DNA of 38,625 nt from Bacteroidales bacterium (lineage in GTDB: Bacteria > Bacteroidota > Bacteroidia > Bacteroidales > Marinifilaceae): positions 1 to 38,625 of the forward strand of contig SUWY01000020.1 of NCBI GenBank assembly GCA_015061245.1. Reading direction: 5' to 3'. Below the pieces are notes generated by a model that worked only from the letters and a program-made list of their open reading frames with translations, ran no database searches and was not told where the DNA came from. This document shows, piece after piece, positions 8,985 through 18,481 of this stretch (positions are counted from its first letter, which is position 1; each line of letters starts with the position of its first letter). A program made the position numbers and the translations under genes.

Positions 8985-9605
8985 ATGGGAAATTATTTTG
9001 GAATAATAGTTGAGGGTATCTTCACCCAAAATATGATCTTTGCATACTTCTTGGGAATGTGTTCATTCTTGGCCATCTCTAAGAATGTAAAGACCTCTTT
9101 TGGATTGGGTGTTGCCGTTGTATTCGTATTGTTGATTACTACTCCTGTGAACTATCTTTTGAACGAGTATGTGTTAAAAGAGGGTGCATTGTCATGGTGT
9201 ATGGGCGAGGCTGCTGCTACTATAGATTTGAGCTTCCTAAGCCTTATTCTGTTTATTGCCGTAATTGCTGCTATTGTGCAGTTGGTAGAGATGATCGTTG
9301 AGAAATTCTCACCGGCATTGTATAATCAGCTTGGTATCTTTTTGCCATTGATTGCTGTAAACTGTGCTGTGATGGGAGCTTCGCTTTTCATGCAACAGAG
9401 AGATTGGGTGAATATTGGCGAGGTTGCATGCTACGGTCTTGGTTCAGGTCTTGGCTGGATGTTTGCAATTGTAGGTATGGCTGCAATTAGAGAGAAGATT
9501 AAATATTCAGATGTTCCCGCTCCATTGCGTGGAATTGGAATTACCTTCATCATTACAGGTTTGATGGCAATTTCATTCATCTGTTTCTCAGGAATTAGTT
9601 TGTAA
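8985..9605 (+). CDS. nqrE: Na+-translocating NADH:quinone reductase subunit E
   Basis: A 206-residue, six-span membrane subunit, partner of NqrD. The iron-ligand cysteines are in GMCSFLA (N-terminal) and VNCAVMGAS (middle). It contains the family stretch [21 protein letters not shown]. It is followed by nqrF after 20 bp. Confidence 0.96.
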   Translation: MGNYFGIIVEGIFTQNMIFAYFLGMCSFLAISKNVKTSFGLGVAVVFVLLITTPVNYLLNEYVLKEGALSWCMGEAAATIDLSFLSLILFIAVIAAIVQLVEMIVEKFSPALYNQLGIFLPLIAVNCAVMGASLFMQQRDWVNIGEVACYGLGSGLGWMFAIVGMAAIREKIKYSDVPAPLRGIGITFIITGLMAISFICFSGISL

Positions 9606-9625
9606 TCAGTAAATAGAGAAAGATA

Positions 9626-10882
9626 ATGAATACTTCAATATTGTTTTCTGCAATAGTTGTATTTACTGTAGTTATCATTGTTTTGGTAAGTTTGCTTCTG
9701 TTGGCAAAAGAGAAGTTGACTCCAAAGGGCAAGGTAAAGGTAAGTATTAACGGCGGTAGCAGAATTATCGAGACTGATCCGGGAAGCAGCCTTTTGGCTA
9801 CTCTTGGAAATGAAAAGATTTTCCTTCCATCGGCTTGTGGAGGAAAGGGAGCCTGCGGAATGTGTAAGTGTCAAGTTGTAAGTGGTGGAGGTAGTATTCT
9901 TCCAACTGAGAAGGGCTTCTTCTCATATAAGCAACAGCACGAGGATTGGCGTTTGGCATGTCAGGTAAAGGTTAAAGAGGATACAGAGATGGTAATCCCA
10001 GAGTCTGTTCTTGGTATCAAGAAGTGGGAGTGCGAGGTTGTATCTAATAAGAATATCTCTACCTTCTTGAAGGAGTTTGTTGTTAAGTTGCCAGAGGGCG
10101 AGACATTGAACTTCCGTGCAGGAGGATATATTCAGATTGATGTACCTGCAATCGATGTTGACTTCAAGGATATCGAGGTTGACGATCGTTACAAGCAGGA
10201 TTGGGAGAATATGAAGATGTTCGATTTGAAGATGCACAACCCGGAGCCAACTTATCGTGCTTACTCCATGGCTAACCACCCGGCAGAGGGTAATATCGTG
10301 ATGTTGAACATCCGTATTGCTACTCCTCCATTTGATAGAGCTGCAGGTAAGTTCATGGATGTAAATCCTGGAATCTGTTCTTCATTCATCCACTCACGTA
10401 AGCCTGGAGATAAGGTTATTGTTTCTGGTCCTTACGGAGAGTTCTTCTTGCGTGAGACAAAGAACGAGAAGATGTTTATTGGTGGTGGAGCAGGTATGGC
10501 ACCTATGCGTTCACACATCTATGATATCTTCAAGACTAAGAAGATTACTGATACTAAGGTTACATTCTGGTATGGTGCCCGTGCATTGAAAGAGGCTCCA
10601 TACGTTGACGAGTTCGATGCAATCCAGAAGGAGTTCGATAACTTCAGCTGGACTTTGGCTCTTGACCGTCCGGATCCAGAGGCTGATGCAGCAGGTGTAG
10701 CTTATAAGCCAGGATTCGTTCACAATGTAATCTTCGAGAACTATTTGAAGAATCACGAGAATCCAGAGGATATTGAGTACTATTTGTGCGGACCTCCTAT
10801 GATGATTCAGGCAGTAACAAATATGCTGTATGAGTTGGGAGTTCCAGACGAGAACGTAATGTACGATAACTTCGGAGGATAG
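9626..10882 (+). CDS. nqrF: Na+-translocating NADH:quinone reductase subunit F (NADH dehydrogenase)
   Basis: A 418-residue subunit that takes electrons from NADH. One N-terminal membrane span (about 8-27) is followed by a 2Fe-2S ferredoxin domain with Cys71, Cys77, Cys80 and Cys112, then an FAD domain with RAYSMANHP, then an NADH domain with GGGAGMAPMRSH and a closing YYLCGPPMM. The last codons read EDNVMYDNFGG-like sequence ending in TAG. It is the last gene of the operon and is followed by a hairpin. Confidence 0.97.
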   Translation: MNTSILFSAIVVFTVVIIVLVSLLLLAKEKLTPKGKVKVSINGGSRIIETDPGSSLLATLGNEKIFLPSACGGKGACGMCKCQVVSGGGSILPTEKGFFSYKQQHEDWRLACQVKVKEDTEMVIPESVLGIKKWECEVVSNKNISTFLKEFVVKLPEGETLNFRAGGYIQIDVPAIDVDFKDIEVDDRYKQDWENMKMFDLKMHNPEPTYRAYSMANHPAEGNIVMLNIRIATPPFDRAAGKFMDVNPGICSSFIHSRKPGDKVIVSGPYGEFFLRETKNEKMFIGGGAGMAPMRSHIYDIFKTKKITDTKVTFWYGARALKEAPYVDEFDAIQKEFDNFSWTLALDRPDPEADAAGVAYKPGFVHNVIFENYLKNHENPEDIEYYLCGPPMMIQAVTNMLYELGVPDENVMYDNFGG

Positions 10883-10896
10883 TATCTAATAGGTAT

Positions 10897-10920
10897 GGAC
10901 TGTTCATTTATGAGCAGTCC
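10897..10920 (+). terminator. Hairpin after the nqr operon
   Basis: A 24-nt inverted repeat (outer arms GGACTG / CAGTCC, extended by TTCA / TGAG with a G:U pair) with loop TTTA. The T tract that follows is imperfect, so termination may be partial. Confidence 0.65.
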
Positions 10921-10955
10921 AACTTACTTTGTTTTATAACGTTATTAATTTGATA

Positions 10956-12236
10956 ATGGAAAGAGATAACACAATTTTCAATCTAATAGAAGAGGAGCAC
11001 AAGAGACAACAACATGGAATAGAGCTTATCGCTTCAGAGAACTTTGTAAGTGAGCAGGTAATGGAGGCTATGGGTTCTTGCTTGACAAATAAGTATGCTG
11101 AGGGTTATCCCGGAGCAAGATATTATGGAGGTTGTCAGGTTGTTGATCAGGTTGAGAGATTGGCCATAGAGCGTGCATGTAAGTTGTTTGGTGCTGAGTA
11201 TGCTAACGTTCAGCCTCACTCAGGTGCTCAGGCAAATGCAGCTGTATTCTTTGCATGCATGAAACCGGGAGATACCTATTTGGGATTGGATTTGGCACAT
11301 GGAGGACACCTTTCTCACGGTTCTGCTGTAAACTTGTCAGGAATCAACTACAAACCTATTGCTTATCATGTTGATGAGAAGACAGGTTTGGTTGACTATG
11401 ATGAGATGGAGCGTTTGGCTTTGGAGCACAAACCAAAGATGATTGTATCAGGTGCTTCTGCATATTCACGTGATTGGGATTATAAGAGAATGCGCGAGAT
11501 TGCCGATAAGGTTGGAGCTTTGTTGATGTACGATATGGCTCACCCTGCAGGTTTGATTGCTGCCGGTCTTTTGAATAACCCATTCGAGTATTGCCACATT
11601 GTAACAACTACTACACACAAGACTCTTCGCGGACCTCGTGGTGGTATGATCTTCTTGCCAAAGGATTTTCCAAATCCATGGGGAATTACAACTCCAAAGG
11701 GTGAGATTAAGATGATGTCTGCAATTATGAACTCTGCCGTATTCCCTGGTCAGCAGGGTGGACCTCTTGAGCATGTAATTGCATCGAAGGCTGTTGCTTT
11801 TGGCGAGGCTTTGACAGACTCATACAAGGAGTACGCTAAGCAGGTACAGAAGAATGCTGCAGTTATGGCTGCAGAGTTTATCGCTAAGGGTTACTCGGTT
11901 GTGTCTGGTGGAACAGATAACCACTGTATGCTTATCGATTTGCGTTCTAAGTTCCCTGAATTGACAGGCAAGAAGGCTGAGAATACTTTGGTTCTTGCAG
12001 ATATTACTATCAACAAGAATATGGTTCCATTCGATTCTCGTTCACCATTCCAGACCTCTGGTATTCGTGTAGGTACTCCTGCAATTACTACCCGTGGTTT
12101 GAAGGAGGATGATATGAAGGTTATTGTTGATATGATTGACCGAGTTCTTTCTGATCCTGATAACGAGCAGGTTATTGCTCAGGTTAGAGCAGAGGTTAAC
12201 GCAATGATGGCTGATAGACCAATGTTTGCGTGGTAA
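10956..12236 (+). CDS. glyA: Serine hydroxymethyltransferase
   Basis: A 426-residue PLP enzyme that converts serine and tetrahydrofolate to glycine and methylene-THF. The PLP lysine is Lys222 in [14 protein letters not shown]. The family landmarks [31 protein letters not shown] and [10 protein letters not shown] are all present, and length is normal. I chose the ATG at 10956 (MERDNT) over an in-frame TTG at 10929, because the family starts here and the upstream region contains a near -7 box (TTACTTTG at 10924-10931). It follows the nqr terminator and ends at a palindrome plus a terminator, so it is probably its own unit. Confidence 0.96.
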   Translation: MERDNTIFNLIEEEHKRQQHGIELIASENFVSEQVMEAMGSCLTNKYAEGYPGARYYGGCQVVDQVERLAIERACKLFGAEYANVQPHSGAQANAAVFFACMKPGDTYLGLDLAHGGHLSHGSAVNLSGINYKPIAYHVDEKTGLVDYDEMERLALEHKPKMIVSGASAYSRDWDYKRMREIADKVGALLMYDMAHPAGLIAAGLLNNPFEYCHIVTTTTHKTLRGPRGGMIFLPKDFPNPWGITTPKGEIKMMSAIMNSAVFPGQQGGPLEHVIASKAVAFGEALTDSYKEYAKQVQKNAAVMAAEFIAKGYSVVSGGTDNHCMLIDLRSKFPELTGKKAENTLVLADITINKNMVPFDSRSPFQTSGIRVGTPAITTRGLKEDDMKVIVDMIDRVLSDPDNEQVIAQVRAEVNAMMADRPMFAW

Positions 12237-12280
12237 CGGCTACGGAGTATATACTCCTCCGCTAATATAATTTATAGAGA

Positions 12281-12311
12281 GTGTCACAGGTTTTTCTGTG
12301 GCACTTTTTTT
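12281..12311 (+). terminator. Rho-independent terminator of glyA
   Basis: GTGTCACAG - GTTTTT - CTGTGGCAC forms a 9-bp stem with one G:U pair, followed directly by seven T's. A second, perfect 14-nt palindrome GGAGTATATACTCC lies just upstream (about 12244-12257). Confidence 0.9.
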
Positions 12312-12313
12312 GT

Positions 12314-12321
12314 TATCTTTG
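12314..12321 (+). promoter_or_regulatory. -7 box of the CarboxypepD_reg / lipoprotein pair
   Basis: TATCTTTG, a perfect TAnnTTTG match 25 bp before the ATG at 12347. It follows the glyA terminator directly and rules out translation starts further upstream. Confidence 0.6.
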
Positions 12322-12346
12322 TTGCTACTTAATTGATATAATTTGT

Positions 12347-13288
12347 ATGAAGAAGAGTTTTTTACATAGTTTATTCTTGTTGATTTGCCTCTTTTCAACA
12401 TTTGAAATTAATGCGCAGATCTTTGTTAAAGGCTCAATTGTGAGTTCTGATACAAAGGAGAAGGTCTCTTATGCTTCAGTTCTTCTAACTGTTAATGGTA
12501 ATTTAGTTGCAGGAACGGTTGCTGATAAGAGTGGTGAATTTTCTTTAAATGTTAATGATATTTCGAATGCAGAAATCGTTGTATCGGCAATAGGATATTA
12601 TGAATATGTTAGAGCTGTAAAGGATTTTGATTCATTTGATACCGTTGTGATAAAATTAAAAGAACAAGATTATGTGTTACCTGATGTGCTTGTAAATAAT
12701 AAGAAACCCAAAAGAAAAGTCATAGGATTTCCCGATGTCCAACTTGATATTGCCAATAAGATACGTGGTGCCATGGCAACGCGTCAACATGGATTAGAAA
12801 CAGGAGTACATTATTTACCTGATAGTAAAGATGTTGGTAAAACTGTAGATTCTATTAAATTTTATGTCAATCCTTCGGGGTCTGTTGATGCAGATCTCTT
12901 GTTTCGAGTTCAAGAATTTGTTAATGATAGTAGAGCCTCTTTGCGTTCCGCGCTTGCAGGACGTGTACGTAGGGATAGTTGTTTAGACATAATTTCTAAA
13001 GGTGTACAGTTGACTGTTGCCGGTAGTGATTGGTATAATATAGATTTGACAGGTTTTGATATTGTTGTTCCTGCCTCAGGGTTGTTTATTTCGTATTTTA
13101 CAGCGGAGTGTAGGGACAGAGTGAAATGGCAATACTCTAATGATGATTATGGATATGGGGTATATGTGCCCCCCTACGTTGATAAGTTCCCTAAGGAGTT
13201 GCGATATATTGTTATGAATAAGGGTAATATCGTAATTTTTAACGCTGCTCCATATATGGTTCCGATGTTTGTAATTTATTTAAGTTAA
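12347..13288 (+). CDS. Exported protein with CarboxypepD_reg-like domain
   Basis: A 313-residue protein from the ATG at 12347; upstream in-frame codons run through a terminator and are rejected. The signal peptide (KKSFLHSLFLLICLFSTFEINAQ region) ends at NAQ. Residues about 24-110 look like a carboxypeptidase regulatory-like beta-sandwich: FVKGSIVSSDTKEKVSYASV, ADKSGEFSLNV, VSAIGYYEY, the domain found at the N-terminus of TonB-dependent receptors. Here no barrel follows; the remaining about 200 residues are not recognised. Codon use is more AT-rich than in glyA or nqr. It is followed after 14 bp by a lipoprotein gene, so the two probably work together at the cell surface or in the periplasm. 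Confidence 0.8.
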   Translation: MKKSFLHSLFLLICLFSTFEINAQIFVKGSIVSSDTKEKVSYASVLLTVNGNLVAGTVADKSGEFSLNVNDISNAEIVVSAIGYYEYVRAVKDFDSFDTVVIKLKEQDYVLPDVLVNNKKPKRKVIGFPDVQLDIANKIRGAMATRQHGLETGVHYLPDSKDVGKTVDSIKFYVNPSGSVDADLLFRVQEFVNDSRASLRSALAGRVRRDSCLDIISKGVQLTVAGSDWYNIDLTGFDIVVPASGLFISYFTAECRDRVKWQYSNDDYGYGVYVPPYVDKFPKELRYIVMNKGNIVIFNAAPYMVPMFVIYLS

Positions 13289-13302
13289 AATCAATTCTCA
13301 AT

Positions 13303-14358
13303 ATGAAAATTGCAGGATATATGATTAAGTGTAATATTCTATTCTTGTTTCTATTATTATGTGCGTGTGGTACTGATAATAATGGATTAAGAAATATTGC
13401 ATTTGAAAATTTGGTTGGAGTACCATCGGGTTGTGACTATATAGTTGACTATCCTCAGGAGATGTATGTTATAGACTCATTATTAATATTATGTGATCCT
13501 AGTTCAAATAAAGGTTTTGTTGAGGTATATAATATCAATACAGGAGAGTTTAGAGGAGCCCTTCTTACTAAAGGACGAGGAGAGTTCGAATCTTTATCCC
13601 CGTTTGTTATAGGTTTCTCTGATAATCATGATTCATTATATGTCTATGACGTAGCAATGAACAGATTAGTGGTTTCTAATCTTGTTTTGTATGGAGATTC
13701 CTTAGTGGCAGAATCTTATACACAATTTTCATCTGATAGAGGCGACGTTATATCTTCAAAATTGGCAAAATTGGCAAATGGGTATATTGTTTCTATGCCT
13801 TATTTCGCACAAGATTCAATGTTTGTTCTGTATAATTCTGAGATGCAATTTATGCAGAGGTTTGGAATATTTCCTATTCAATGGGAAAAAGATACAGATA
13901 TAAAATTGTACAGTACATTTGTTGGCGATGTAAAAGCATACGGTAATAAAGTTATTTATGCATCAGGAGGATTACCTTATGTGGTATGTTACGATATTGC
14001 GGATGATGGATCTGTTACAAAATGCTGGGAGGTTATGTTGGATGAATATTCAATATATTTTGAAGATAATAAACTAAAATTTTCAATTGATAATCCACAA
14101 ACTTTTATGTCAGTTCATCCTACAGCTGATAAAATTTTCATAGTTTATAATGGTTATACTACTGATGACTGGGCTCATGACATCAAAAAGTCAATGGAGT
14201 ATAGAGTAGTAGTGATGAATTATGATGGGGCGATTATAGGTGCATATGAACTTGATTATCCAATAATGAAATTAGCAGTTTATCCAGAAGGAGACGAATT
14301 GTTTGTTTTTACAAGCATAGATGAACGTATGGATATTGTAAAATACCGTATCAATTAA
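13303..14358 (+). CDS. Beta-propeller lipoprotein (BF3164 / TolB-like)
   Basis: A 351-residue lipoprotein. The signal peptide ends in a lipobox LCAC with Cys22 as lipid site. The mature part shows propeller-like blades: MYVIDSLLILCDPSSNKGFVEVYNI, GALLTKGRGEFESLSP, DNHDSLYVYDVAMNRL and further aromatic/Asp-rich repeats. The GRGEFE signature resembles BF3164-type lipoproteins of gut Bacteroidales, whose function is unknown. A second ATG at 13324 is possible. The gene is AT-rich and ends at a strong terminator. Confidence 0.8.
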   Translation: MKIAGYMIKCNILFLFLLLCACGTDNNGLRNIAFENLVGVPSGCDYIVDYPQEMYVIDSLLILCDPSSNKGFVEVYNINTGEFRGALLTKGRGEFESLSPFVIGFSDNHDSLYVYDVAMNRLVVSNLVLYGDSLVAESYTQFSSDRGDVISSKLAKLANGYIVSMPYFAQDSMFVLYNSEMQFMQRFGIFPIQWEKDTDIKLYSTFVGDVKAYGNKVIYASGGLPYVVCYDIADDGSVTKCWEVMLDEYSIYFEDNKLKFSIDNPQTFMSVHPTADKIFIVYNGYTTDDWAHDIKKSMEYRVVVMNYDGAIIGAYELDYPIMKLAVYPEGDELFVFTSIDERMDIVKYRIN

Positions 14359-14380
14359 TTTTGCGATATATTGATATTGT

Positions 14381-14417
14381 GAGGCTATCTAATTTTATTA
14401 GAGAGCCTCATTTTTTT
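14381..14417 (+). terminator. Terminator after the lipoprotein gene
   Basis: GAGGCT-AT-CTAAT / ATTAG-AG-AGCCTC makes an interrupted 11-bp stem followed by ATTTTTTT. It lies between convergent genes and overlaps the Nudix stop codon, so it serves mainly the plus strand. Confidence 0.88.
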
Positions 14418-14913
14418 ATATGGTGGTTTTAAGGATTGTACGGTATTCGTGTTCGAAGTTTGGGGTGAGGGTTTTTGTGTCAATGGCAGCTTCAATCTCA
14501 TCTTTGCTCCAAAATTTGCCTTCATCCACTTCGTCGTTGTCAATGGTGAATGTGCCGAATTCTTTGCAGATGAATACGTTGATGAATTCACGCTCAGTTT
14601 TTGACTCCCAAAGGTAGGTTGCAAGTAGTTCTGCCTTGAATTGAGTTAATCCAAGTTCTTCCATTGTTTCGCGCTGAAGAGCTGTGAGGGTATCTTCGCC
14701 ATAGCTGATGTGGCCTCCTACTGCGGTGTCCCAGTATCCCGGTAGCAGTTTTTTGGTCATACTGCGTTTTTGTAGGAATATTTCGCCTTTGGCGTTTATC
14801 AGATGTAGGTGCACGACAGGGTGGAGCAGTTTGCTTCCGCTGTGGCATTCGCTTCTTGCTGCTTTGCCTATTGTCTCTCCTTTTTCATTTACTATTGGCA
14901 GAATCTCTTCCAT
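14416..14913 (-). CDS. Nudix hydrolase (isopentenyl-diphosphate isomerase-like subgroup)
   Basis: A 165-residue Nudix protein counted from the ATG at 14913 (MEEILPIVNE). The Nudix box is complete at about 67-89: GHISYGE, seven residues, then RETMEELGL, giving the Mg2+-binding glutamates. Substrate cannot be told from sequence; relatives act on nucleotide or isoprenoid diphosphates. An upstream in-frame start at 14967 would extend the protein into the tandem-repeat array, so I reject it. The region that should carry its promoter is the edge of that array. Confidence 0.88.
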   Translation of the reverse strand: MEEILPIVNEKGETIGKAARSECHSGSKLLHPVVHLHLINAKGEIFLQKRSMTKKLLPGYWDTAVGGHISYGEDTLTALQRETMEELGLTQFKAELLATYLWESKTEREFINVFICKEFGTFTIDNDEVDEGKFWSKDEIEAAIDTKTLTPNFEHEYRTILKTTI

Positions 14914-14930
14914 TGCTTTTATCTCAGTGT

Positions 14931-15108
14931 TTGATATGTGTATATGTTTTATGAGACGGACGCTCACGGCTCAAGTATCTCTACGTTAATTTACCTATAA
15001 AACAGAACTCGCTGCTTCGCAGCTCAGACAGCAGTTTTATGACGGTAAATTTTCCTTGAATACTAATCGCCTTCCGCTAGTGTCTCTTAAAACATATACA
15101 CATATCAA
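14931..15108. repeat. First palindromic unit with long terminal inverted repeats
   Basis: The outermost 14 nt TTGATATGTGTATA (14931-14944) are the exact inverse of TATACACATATCAA (15095-15108). Inside them TGTTTTATGAGAC pairs with GTCTCTTAAAACA (one mismatch), then AATTTACC-TATAAAAC pairs with GTTTTATGACGGTAAATT, and a tight apical hairpin GCTGC-TTC-GCAGC closes the structure. Only this first copy keeps the left 14-nt flank. Confidence 0.85.
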
Positions 15109-15681
15109 TCGGGTAAAATGTATGTTTTATGAGACGTACGCTCACGGCTCAAGTATCTCTACGTTAATTTACCTATAAAACAGAACTCGCTGCTTCGCAG
15201 CTCAGACAGCAGTTTTATGACGGTAAATTTTCCTTGAATACTAATCGCCTTCCGCTAGTGTCTCTTAAAACATATACACATATCAATCGGGTAAAATGTA
15301 TGTTTTATGAGACGTACGCTCACGGCTCAAGTATCTCTACGTTAATTTACCTATAAAACAGAACTCGCTGCTTCGCAGCTCAGACAGCAGTTTTATGACG
15401 GTAAATTTTCCTTGAATACTAATCGCCTTCCGCTAGTGTCTCTTAAAACATATACACATATCAATCGGGTAAAATGTATGTTTTATGAGACGTACGCTCA
15501 CGGCTCAAGTATCTCTACGTTAATTTACCTATAAAACAGAACTCGCTGCTTCGCAGCTCAGACAGCAGTTTTATGACGGTAAATTTTCCTTGAATACTAA
15601 TCGCCTTCCGCTAGTGTCTCTTAAAACATATACACATATCAATCGGGTAAAATGTATGTTTTACGAGACGGACGCTTACGG
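14945..15681. repeat. Tandem array of 178-bp palindromic units (4 full + 1 partial)
   Basis: Units start at 14945, 15123, 15301, 15479 and 15657, a constant period of 178 bp. Units 2-4 look identical; unit 1 differs at one base (GAGACGGACG versus GAGACGTACG). The fifth copy diverges after about 25 bp. The period is not a multiple of three and no frame stays open, so it is not coding. Each unit is an imperfect 150-bp palindrome plus a 28-bp spacer. No gene lies between 14914 and 15751; this array fills the gap. It resembles an amplified MITE-like element or a structured-RNA locus, but I do not recognise the family. Confidence 0.93.
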
Positions 15682-15693
15682 TTTTATGTAAGG

Positions 15694-15726
15694 GGTAAAA
15701 ATAAGGCTGACCGATTGGCCAGCCTT
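15694..15726 (-). terminator. gapA terminator
   Basis: On the minus strand a stem AAGGCTGGCC / GGTCAGCCTT (one mismatch, 4-nt loop) at 15703-15726 is followed by a T-rich run. It lies about 25 bp past the gapA stop. Confidence 0.85.
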
Positions 15727-15751
15727 ATGACTTTATGACTTAAACGTTAAA

Positions 15752-16768
<1,017 letters not shown>

Positions 16769-16809
16769 TTATCTGTTTAAAAGGTTAATGAATTTCTTTT
16801 TTTGCAGTC

Positions 16810-16840
16810 CAAAATTATAAAAACTCTTTCTTATCCACAA
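16810..16840 (-). promoter_or_regulatory. gapA promoter
   Basis: On the minus strand TTG (16838-16840) is separated by exactly 20 bp from TAATTTTG (16810-16817), a perfect -7 box, about 48 bp before the ATG. Confidence 0.75.
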
Positions 16841-16887
16841 TATTAGCACCTATTTTTTTAAAAAAATCCACTCAAACGATTTCAGTG

Positions 16888-18330
16888 TTAATTTTTTCTC
16901 ATCAAAAGAAGCTTATCGCCCGACTCCAACTCAAGGCTTCCGTTGGGGATTAGGAAATCGTTACCTCGTTTTACAAGCATTACAAGGGTTCCATCGGGCA
17001 ACTTAATCTCTTTAAGAGTATTACCGTGTATAAGCATCTCCTCGTTCAACACAATATCCTTAAGGTTTGTGTCAATCTCCTCTGGAAGCTCAACTCCGAA
17101 GTCGTTACCCTCTTTCTTCTGTTTCGTTGCCAAACGTAATCTGCGAGCAATCCATGGTATTGTTGAGCCTTGTATTACAAGGGATAGAATTGTAATGAAG
17201 AAAACAATATTGAAGATAAGGTTTGCTCCCTCAATCTTTGCAACTACCGGGTAGGTAGCAAAGATGATAGGAACTGCACCACGAAGGCCCACCCATGACA
17301 CAAAGTGTTTTGACCTGGCTGTCATTTGGGGAAATGGAATTAAGCAAAGCCATACACTTAGCGGACGTGCGACAAGAATCATAAAGACACCGATTAAAGA
17401 TGCAATAAGTGCAATGTCGATTAGTTCATGAGGATTTACCAATAATCCCAATGCAAGGAACATTACAATCTGGAAGAGCCATGTCATTCCATCCATGAAT
17501 GTGGCAATTTCGCGTTTATTGGTGATTCTTGCATTTCCCACCATAATACCTGCAATATATACCGCCAAGTAGCCGTTTCCATGTATCATATCGCTTATCG
17601 AGAAGATAAAGAATACGAAACTCAGAAGCATAATAGAGTATAGTGATGGATTTGGAAGTGTAATCTTGTTTATTACTATTACTGCCAATTTACCCAAAAG
17701 GAATCCTGCTGCAGCTCCAACTATGAATTGTATCAGGAATGAGCTTATAATCTCCATTGCTCCCAATTCTGATGATTGTATGAATTGGATAAGCACAATT
17801 GTAAGCATATATGCCATAGGGTCATTACTTCCACTCTCTAACTCCAGCATTGGGCGAAGGTTGTGTTTCAGGTGCATTTTGTGTGAGCGCAAAATGTTGA
17901 ATACAGATGCCGAGTCGGTTGATGACATTGTGGCTGCTAATAGAAGAGCAGTTGTTAATGGCATTGCTATACTTGAGTTAGGTATAGTTCTCCCTATCCA
18001 AAATATAAAGAGTCCGGTAAATAACGTGGTGAGTATAACTCCTATAGTCGATAAAATGATTCCTTGTGACATTACCGGTTTTATCTCGTTGTATTTTGTG
18101 TCCATGCCACCCGAGAACAGGATAATCCCCAAAGCAATCATTCCTATAAATTGTGCATCCTCGACGTTGTTGAATTGTAAGCCAAAACCGTCGCTGCCAA
18201 AGAGCATTCCAACTACCAAGAAGATAAGAAGGGCCGGCATACCGAATTTATATCCGGTTCTGCTGACTGTGATGCTTACAAATAGAAGTATTGAAAAAAT
18301 TAAGAGACTGTTTTCTGCTGTAAATATCAT
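16888..18330 (-). CDS. Cation/proton antiporter with C-terminal TrkA-C domain (CvrA/NhaP2-like)
   Basis: A 480-residue CPA1-family antiporter with about twelve to thirteen membrane spans in the first 390 residues, starting ENSLLIFSILLFVSITV. Family landmarks include GGMDTKYNEIKPV, TSSTDSASVFNIL and LESGSNDPMAYML, the last two carrying the ion-site Asp residues. Residues about 410-480 form an RCK/TrkA-C domain (NTLKEIKLPDGTLVMLVKRG, LELESGDKLLLM), which in relatives senses ligands and gates transport. The exchanged cation (K+ or Na+) is inferred only. A minus-strand -7 box TAATTTTG lies upstream. Confidence 0.9.
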   Translation of the reverse strand: MIFTAENSLLIFSILLFVSITVSRTGYKFGMPALLIFLVVGMLFGSDGFGLQFNNVEDAQFIGMIALGIILFSGGMDTKYNEIKPVMSQGIILSTIGVILTTLFTGLFIFWIGRTIPNSSIAMPLTTALLLAATMSSTDSASVFNILRSHKMHLKHNLRPMLELESGSNDPMAYMLTIVLIQFIQSSELGAMEIISSFLIQFIVGAAAGFLLGKLAVIVINKITLPNPSLYSIMLLSFVFFIFSISDMIHGNGYLAVYIAGIMVGNARITNKREIATFMDGMTWLFQIVMFLALGLLVNPHELIDIALIASLIGVFMILVARPLSVWLCLIPFPQMTARSKHFVSWVGLRGAVPIIFATYPVVAKIEGANLIFNIVFFITILSLVIQGSTIPWIARRLRLATKQKKEGNDFGVELPEEIDTNLKDIVLNEEMLIHGNTLKEIKLPDGTLVMLVKRGNDFLIPNGSLELESGDKLLLMRKN

Positions 18331-18367
18331 GTTTATAGTGTTATATAATTGTTCTATTAATAAGTTG

Positions 18368-18375
18368 CAAAATTA
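18368..18375 (-). promoter_or_regulatory. -7 box of the antiporter gene
   Basis: The minus strand reads TAATTTTG 38 bp upstream of the ATG. No clear upstream TTTG box was found. Confidence 0.5.
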
Positions 18376-18481
18376 TCTTTTTTTTACGTAAAATCATTAA
18401 TTTTGTTAGTGAACTTTATGTGTAGTTTTAACATTTTGTAAATTAAAGGATTGGTTTCCTGGATAGTGTAAAGAGGTTATA

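Noticed and set aside
11464-11475. Possible parS site ATTCACGTGATT
   Set aside because: It lies inside glyA, matches only the central CACGTG part of known parS palindromes, and other CACGTG hits are no better.
12281-12346. N-terminal extension of the CarboxypepD_reg protein from a GTG at 12281
   Set aside because: This stretch is the glyA terminator hairpin and a promoter box; the signal peptide begins at ATG 12347.
14914-14967. Extended Nudix N-terminus
   Set aside because: It is encoded by the repeat unit's flank and is absent from the family; the start at 14913 matches relatives.
14945-15681. CRISPR array
   Set aside because: The period is 178 bp, whole units are identical, and there are no unique spacers and no cas genes.
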